Assembly: GCF_003732665.1 (NCBI RefSeq)
Contig: NZ_MOBP01000003.1
Span: 62,001 to 126,000 of the forward strand
From: Pseudomonas frederiksbergensis
GTDB lineage: Bacteria; Pseudomonadota; Gammaproteobacteria; Pseudomonadales; Pseudomonadaceae
Direction: 5' to 3'
DNA: 64,000 bases
Made by a program: the position numbers and the translations under genes
In this document: positions 59,489-64,000 of the stretch, in pieces
How the letters are laid out: every line of letters starts with the position of its first letter
Numbering within the stretch: position 1 is the first letter of the stretch
Notes under the pieces: model-generated
Database searches by the model: none
Told to the model about the DNA's origin: nothing
What the model saw: the letters and a program-made list of their open reading frames with translations, nothing else

Positions 59489-59552
59489 GCGGGCATTCCC
59501 CCGGATAGGCTTGCAGTGGCTGCGAGTCTATGGGGTGCGGCGTTGGGGCATC

Positions 59553-59566
59553 TTGATTTGCATCAA
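59553..59566. promoter_or_regulatory. ANR/FNR box upstream of hemN
   Basis: TTGAT-TTGC-ATCAA, a perfect match to the ANR consensus, 65-78 bases before the hemN start codon. Consistent with activation of hemN at low oxygen. Confidence 0.88.
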
Positions 59567-59596
59567 CGGTCGATCTATGTGGCTAGTGCGGGCCTC

Positions 59597-59661
59597 TTCG
59601 CGGGGCAAGCCCGCTCCCACAGGGGAATGCATTTCAATGTGGGAGCGGGCTTGCTCGCGAA
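59597..59661. repeat. REP pair (inverted), class A, short spacer
   Basis: 65-base REP pair between the TauE/SafE gene and the hemN promoter; one arm is CGGGGCAAGCC. Confidence 0.9.
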
Positions 59662-59676
59662 GGGCGCGCCGCCGAT

Positions 59677-60360
59677 CTAATGCCCCATCAGCCAATGCTG
59701 ATGCGGCCCCGGCAATGTCCAGATCCCGAACAGAATCACCAGCAACCCGCCACTCATCCGCACACTGCGCTTGCGCAACAATGCCGTCACCCGCTCAGCC
59801 GCGAGTCCCGTGGCCAGCAACACCGGCCAGGTCCCGAGCCCGAACGCCAGCATCAACAATGCGCTATCAACTGCATTCCCTTGGCTCGCCGCCCACAACA
59901 ACGTGCTGTAAACCAGCCCGCACGGCAACCAGCCCCAGAGTGCGCCCAGCAGCAGGGCGCGGGGCAGGGTCGACACCGGCAGCAGTTTGTTGGCAATCGG
60001 CTGGATATGCCGCCACAGGACGCGGCCGAGGCTTTCGATACGGGTCAGGCCGCTCCACCAGCCGGCCAGGTACAGGCCCATGGCGATCAGCAGCAGCCCG
60101 GCGATAATGCGCATGAACATCGCCGCCGGGCTGTTGGCCACCGCCCAACCCGCCAGGCCGATCAGCAGGCCGGCGGTGGCGTAGCTGAGGATTCGTCCCA
60201 GGTTGTAGGCCAGCAGCAGGCGGAAGCGGCGGCTGCGTTGTTCCTTGGGAATCGCCAGGGTCAGGGCGCCCATCAAGCCGCCGCACATGCCCAGGCAATG
60301 GCCGCCGCCGAGCAGGCCGAGGATGACCGCTGATACCAGCAGCGGTGCCAGTTCAAGCAT
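59677..60360 (-). CDS. TauE/SafE-family cbb3-assembly membrane protein
   Basis: 227 residues with about six membrane segments and the N-terminal GGGHCLGMCGG motif, whose Cys and His could bind copper. Family members of this type are encoded next to ccoS in many bacteria and are called sulfite exporter TauE/SafE-like, but the context points to metal handling or cytochrome oxidase assembly. It overlaps ccoS by 8 bases, so they are translationally coupled. Confidence 0.8.
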   Translation of the reverse strand: MLELAPLLVSAVILGLLGGGHCLGMCGGLMGALTLAIPKEQRSRRFRLLLAYNLGRILSYATAGLLIGLAGWAVANSPAAMFMRIIAGLLLIAMGLYLAGWWSGLTRIESLGRVLWRHIQPIANKLLPVSTLPRALLLGALWGWLPCGLVYSTLLWAASQGNAVDSALLMLAFGLGTWPVLLATGLAAERVTALLRKRSVRMSGGLLVILFGIWTLPGPHQHWLMGH

Positions 60361-60571
60361 GGGGTGGCGCCTTATCGTCAGGTTTGGCCGGGTGGCCGCT
60401 GGCCTCGTCGACGGCTGCGGTGTGGTTCGGGTCCTGATCGTCGAACAGAATGCTGTGGGCCGGGCCGTCGAGGTCGTCGTACTGACCGCTGTCCACTGCC
60501 CAGAAGAAAATGTAGACGGCGATGGCCACGATCAGCAACGCGGCCGGGATCATCACGTAAAGAGCTGGCAT
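60353..60571 (-). CDS. ccoS: cbb3 oxidase maturation protein CcoS
   Basis: 72 residues: one N-terminal membrane helix (MPALYVMIPAALLIVAIAVY) and a short acidic tail. CcoS is needed to insert haem b and copper into CcoN. It lies 24 bases after ccoI and overlaps the next gene. Confidence 0.92.
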   Translation of the reverse strand: MPALYVMIPAALLIVAIAVYIFFWAVDSGQYDDLDGPAHSILFDDQDPNHTAAVDEASGHPAKPDDKAPPHA

Positions 60572-60595
60572 TGGAAGACTCCATGCCCGAGCGGC

Positions 60596-63046
60596 TCAGG
60601 CCGGCAGCGGGCGGGTTTCTGGCGTGGCGCGGGCCTTGGGCGTGCTCGGCATGCGAGTCAGGCGCAGGGCATTGAGCACCACGGTCAACGAACTGATCGA
60701 CATGCCGACCGCGGCCCACACTGGAGTGATCCAGCCGAGGGCGGCGAATGGCAACATGAGGCCATTGTACAGCCCGGCCCACAGCAGGTTCTCGATGATT
60801 ACCCGACGAGTCCGGCGCGCCAGGCTGAAGGCTTGCACCAGGGCGTCGAGTCGGTTGGACAGCAGCACGGCGTCGGCGCTGGTTTTTGCCAGATCGGTGG
60901 CTGAACCCATGGCCACGCTGATATCGGCGGCGGCCAGCACCGGCACATCGTTGACCCCATCGCCGAGCATCAACACCTTGCGTCCTTCCTTGTGCAACTG
61001 TTGCAGCACTTGCAACTTGTCATCGGGACGCAGGCCGCCACGGGCCTCGTCGATACCCAATTCGGCAGCGACGCTGGCGACCATCGGCGAACTGTCGCCG
61101 GACAGCAACAACGTGCGCCAGCCCCGGGCCTTGCAGGCCGCGAGCAGCGCCGGGGCGTCGGCGCGCAAACGGTCGTCGAGGACAAACCAAGCCAGCGGCC
61201 CGAAGCTGTCGCCGAGCAGCAGCCATTGGCCCGCCTCATTCGGCATCAGCGGCACACTGGCGCCGCTGAGTTCACAGACAAAACCCGGTTGGCCGATGCG
61301 CAGGCGTTGTTCGCCGACCAAGCCTTCAAGGCCCAGCCCCGGCGTACTGAGAACTTCTTCGGCGGCCAGCGGCGCGCGGCCAAAGGCCCGGGCGATCGGG
61401 TGTTCGGAGCGGTTTTCCAGGGCCGCCGCGAGCCCCAGGCATTCATCGCTGCCCAGGGGACCGAGCGGACGAATCAAACGCAGGGCCAGGCGGCCTTCGG
61501 TCAAGGTGCCGGTCTTGTCGAAAATGACCGTGTCGATCTGATTCAAACCTTCCAGCACATGGCCTCGGGTCAACAGCAAGCCGAGTTTGTGCAGTGTGCC
61601 GGTGGCCGCGGTCAGCGCGGTCGGCGTGGCCAGGGACAAAGCGCACGGGCAAGTGGCGACGAGCATGGCGAGCACGATCCAGAACGCCCGCGACGAATCC
61701 AGTTCCCACCACAGCAGGCCGATGGCGGCGGCGGCAATCAGTGACAGCAGCAGGAACCATTGGGCGGCGCGGTCGGCGATTTCCGCCAGGCGCGGTTTCT
61801 CGGCCTGGGCGCGGTCGAGCAGGCGGACGATGGCGGACAGTCGGGTGTCGTGACCCAGCGCCAGCACTTCCACGGTCAACGCGCCCTCGACGTTCAAGGT
61901 GCCGGCGGTGACGGCATCGCCCAGGGTGCGCGGTTGCGGCAGGTATTCGCCGGTGAGCAGGGACTCGTCGATGCTCGACTGGCCATCGAGGATCTTGCCA
62001 TCGGCCGGGAGGATCGCGCCGGGATGCACCAGCACCTGATCGCCGACGCGCAATTCGCTGAGCAGGATCCTTTCGCTCTGGCCATCGGCGCTCAGGCGCA
62101 GGCAGGAGGCGGGCAGCAGGTTGACCAGTTGCGCGGTGGCGGCGGCGGTACGTTCCCGGGCGCGGCGCTCCAGGTAGCGCCCGGCCAGCAGGAACAGGGC
62201 GAACATGCCGACGGCATCGAAATACAACTCACCGACGCCGGTGATCGAGGTCCAGATCCCGGCGAGATAAGCGCTGCCGATCGCCAGCGACACCGAAACG
62301 TCCATGGTCAGGTGTCGGGTGCGCAGGTCGCGCATGGCGCCCTTGAAAAATGGCGCGCAGCTGTAGAAGACGATGGGCGTGGTCAGGAACAGTGCGACCC
62401 AGCGCAGGATGGTGTGCAGCTCGGGGCTTAAGTCGATGTTGAATTCCGGCCAGGTGGCCATGGTCGCCATCATCGCCTGGAACCACAGCAAGCCGGCCAC
62501 GCCGAGTTGGCGCAGGGCCAGACGGTTTTCGCTGGCCAGTTGTTCGCTGGCGCGGTCGGCTTGATAAGGGTGGGCGACGTAACCGATGTGGCGCAGCTCA
62601 CTGAGCACCTGGCTCAGCGGCAATTGCGCGTCGGCCCAGCGCACATGCAGGCGATGATTGGACAGGTTCAGTCGCGCCTCGGCCACCGCTGGCAAGGCGC
62701 GCAGGTGTTTCTCGATCAGCCAGCCGCAGGCGGCGCAGCTAATGCCCTCCATGAGCAACGTGGTTTCGGCGAGTTCACCTTCGTGGCGGACGAAGGGCTT
62801 CTGAACGTCGGGACGGTCGTACAGCGCCAGTTCGTCCACCAGTTGCACGGGCAAGGTTTCGGGATTGGACGAGGCTTCGCTGCGATGCTGGTAATAACTT
62901 TCCAACCCGCCGGCCACGATGGCTTCGGCCACCGCCTGGCAACCCGGGCAGCAGAACTCGCGGGTTTCACCGAGGACGACGGCGGTGAAGCGGCCGCCGG
63001 CCGGGACGGGCAGGGCGCAGTGGTAGCAGGGGGTTGGGGTGGTCAT
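60596..63046 (-). CDS. ccoI: copper P1B-type ATPase CcoI (FixI)
   Basis: 816 residues: an N-terminal Cys-rich segment (CYHC, CCPGC, ~residues 7-36), a metal-binding domain with CAAC (GISCAACGWLI, ~residue 100), eight membrane helices with CPC in TCPCALSLATP, phosphorylation DKTGTLTEG and hinge MLGDGVNDVPVLAAADI. It exports copper to the periplasm for the cbb3 oxidase. Member of the ccoGHIS assembly operon, with a REP pair between it and ccoH. Confidence 0.95.
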   Translation of the reverse strand: MTTPTPCYHCALPVPAGGRFTAVVLGETREFCCPGCQAVAEAIVAGGLESYYQHRSEASSNPETLPVQLVDELALYDRPDVQKPFVRHEGELAETTLLMEGISCAACGWLIEKHLRALPAVAEARLNLSNHRLHVRWADAQLPLSQVLSELRHIGYVAHPYQADRASEQLASENRLALRQLGVAGLLWFQAMMATMATWPEFNIDLSPELHTILRWVALFLTTPIVFYSCAPFFKGAMRDLRTRHLTMDVSVSLAIGSAYLAGIWTSITGVGELYFDAVGMFALFLLAGRYLERRARERTAAATAQLVNLLPASCLRLSADGQSERILLSELRVGDQVLVHPGAILPADGKILDGQSSIDESLLTGEYLPQPRTLGDAVTAGTLNVEGALTVEVLALGHDTRLSAIVRLLDRAQAEKPRLAEIADRAAQWFLLLSLIAAAAIGLLWWELDSSRAFWIVLAMLVATCPCALSLATPTALTAATGTLHKLGLLLTRGHVLEGLNQIDTVIFDKTGTLTEGRLALRLIRPLGPLGSDECLGLAAALENRSEHPIARAFGRAPLAAEEVLSTPGLGLEGLVGEQRLRIGQPGFVCELSGASVPLMPNEAGQWLLLGDSFGPLAWFVLDDRLRADAPALLAACKARGWRTLLLSGDSSPMVASVAAELGIDEARGGLRPDDKLQVLQQLHKEGRKVLMLGDGVNDVPVLAAADISVAMGSATDLAKTSADAVLLSNRLDALVQAFSLARRTRRVIIENLLWAGLYNGLMLPFAALGWITPVWAAVGMSISSLTVVLNALRLTRMPSTPKARATPETRPLPA

Positions 63047-63093
63047 GGGGTTTTCATTATTGCCACTGGATCTGTGTCGTCAGGTAGGGCCTC

Positions 63094-63168
63094 TTCGCGA
63101 GCAAGCCCGCTCCCACAGGGATTTTGTGAACGCCACAAATCCAATGTGGGAGCGGGCTTGCTCGCGAA
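63094..63168. repeat. REP pair (inverted), class A, inside the cco operon
   Basis: 75-base REP pair in the gap between ccoH and ccoI, within an operon, as in the xdh and nas regions. Confidence 0.9.
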
Positions 63169-63186
63169 TGCGCGAAGCGCAGGCTT

Positions 63187-63726
63187 TTACTTTTTCAAAT
63201 CTTCAGCGCCTTGCAGCGGTTCGTCACCCAGCAGCAGGTCCTTGTCGTGGCTGACCTGTTCTTCCTCGAACATGCGCCAGGTCTTGTCGTCCTGCACGCC
63301 CAGCAACTCGACGAAGCGGCGACCTTCAACCTTGTCGCTCATCTGGCCGATGTAGCGGCCCTGTTCGGTTTCGCTGCGGGTCAGGGTGATCTTGCGGTCC
63401 TTCTCCGGTTGGGTCGGCGAAATCAGGTTCAGCTCGACGGTCTTGGGCTGGCTGTTGCCGCTCAGGCGCAGATCGACTTCACCGGTCAACTCATCCAGAT
63501 GCACGTTGGCGCGCAGTTGCAGGGTCTGGGCCAGCAGTTCACGGTCCAGAGAACGGTTGATACCTTTGCCGGCCTCGTAGTAGTTGTCGTTGACCAGGTT
63601 GTCCGGATTGTTCACGGCAATGGTCACCATGGACAGGGTCAGGGTCACCGAGCAGGCGAGGATCCCGATGATGATCCACGGCCAAAGATGCTTGTACCAA
63701 GGGCTTGCGGCAGTTGCTGCGGGCAT
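63187..63726 (-). CDS. ccoH: cbb3 oxidase assembly protein CcoH (FixH)
   Basis: 179 residues: a single N-terminal membrane helix (~16-38, WPWIIIGILACSVTLTLSMV) and a periplasmic domain of the FixH family. It helps assemble the cbb3 oxidase. ATG 63726 has GAGAAG upstream and is preferred to TTG 63741. It is 11 bases after the end of ccoG. Confidence 0.9.
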   Translation of the reverse strand: MPAATAASPWYKHLWPWIIIGILACSVTLTLSMVTIAVNNPDNLVNDNYYEAGKGINRSLDRELLAQTLQLRANVHLDELTGEVDLRLSGNSQPKTVELNLISPTQPEKDRKITLTRSETEQGRYIGQMSDKVEGRRFVELLGVQDDKTWRMFEEEQVSHDKDLLLGDEPLQGAEDLKK

Positions 63727-63737
63727 GATCACTTCTC

Positions 63738-64000
63738 TCAACGAATTTGTGGGCCGATGAACCGGCTCTTGGCTTCAACGTGGACGCTGTCGTCATCCGC
63801 ATCCTTGAGGGTGAATTTCACCTCATTGGTACTCGATGGCAATTGCTCCGGCGCGCTGGACAGCTCCACCGGCTGGCTGAAAATTTCTCCGGCGGCGACT
63901 TTGATCTCACGCTTGCCTTGCAGCTTGAGGTCCGGCAGGCCACTGGCTTCCAGCAGGTACGTGTGGTCGCGCTGGTCCTTGTTCATGATCTTCAGGCTGT
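63738..64000 (-). CDS. ccoG: cbb3 oxidase accessory protein CcoG, C-terminal part
   Basis: Open frame runs off the right edge; about 87 C-terminal residues remain. They match the Ig-like periplasmic end of the RdxA/FixG/CcoG family (e.g. SLKIMNKDQRDHTYLLEASG). The ferredoxin-like 4Fe-4S core lies outside the window. CcoG reduces copper for oxidase assembly and is the expected upstream neighbour of ccoH. Confidence 0.85.
   Translation of the reverse strand, partial: SLKIMNKDQRDHTYLLEASGLPDLKLQGKREIKVAAGEIFSQPVELSSAPEQLPSSTNEVKFTLKDADDDSVHVEAKSRFIGPQIR

Overview
The window is chromosomal DNA from a Pseudomonas, most likely the P. fluorescens group. I infer this from protein sequence similarity recalled from the family, from gene order (ppsR/ppsA, rraA-cmaX-cfrX-cmpX-sigX-oprF, nasST-pyrD-rmf-rlmL, xdhABC-guaD, smc-zipA-ligA, dnaX-ybaB-recR, apt/anr/hemN/ccoSIHG), from high GC with strong third-position bias, and from about twenty copies of Pseudomonas-type REP palindromes between genes. 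Nothing looks like a prophage, integron, CRISPR array or insertion sequence; this is core chromosome.

Layout. 1-8 kb: end of prpD, a DMT exporter divergent from a MocR regulator, then ppsR divergent from ppsA, and an alpha/beta hydrolase. 8-12.5 kb: rraA, then the envelope-stress cluster cmaX-cfrX-cmpX-sigX-oprF. 12.5-17.7 kb: a nitrate control island on the minus strand (nasS, nasT, nitrate MFS transporter, PP2C-kinase fusion). 17.8-27 kb: pyrD, rmf, rlmKL, a CHASE/PAS/GGDEF diguanylate cyclase, dacB, yggL. 27-36 kb: purine catabolism (BenE-type permease, GntR regulator, guaD, xdhC, xdhB, xdhA) ending at a second GntR gene. 36.7-45.5 kb: smc, zipA, ligA, a zinc peptidase and the 4.5S RNA. 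45.6-50 kb: a DUF2167 protein, an XRE regulator, a PAS-GGDEF-EAL protein and a solute-binding protein. 50-56 kb: dnaX, ybaB, an NADP-dependent reductase, recR, an acyl-CoA dehydrogenase. 56-64 kb: apt, anr, a small hypothetical, hemN, and the cbb3 oxidase assembly genes (TauE/SafE protein, ccoS, ccoI, ccoH, end of ccoG).

The strongest regulatory signals are two matching RNA leaders in the nitrate island. Upstream of nasS and again upstream of the nitrate transporter there is, in order, a sigma54-type GG-N10-GC promoter, two hairpins with six-base loops carrying A at position 1 and G at position 4 (the ANTAR target pattern), and an intrinsic terminator whose 5' arm overlaps the second hairpin. 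NasT, encoded between the two leaders, has a C-terminal ANTAR domain, so the sequence supports NasT antiterminating both the transporter-kinase operon and its own nasST operon. A third sigma54-like element precedes xdhA, so purine breakdown may share nitrogen control.

Other points: a perfect ANR box precedes hemN next to anr itself; four tandem hairpins lie upstream of rmf; two genes end on stop codons supplied by a REP-like repeat; and the PAS-GGDEF-EAL protein lacks the first aspartate of the EAL DDFG motif. Function calls rest on recognised families and motifs read by eye; no database search was run.
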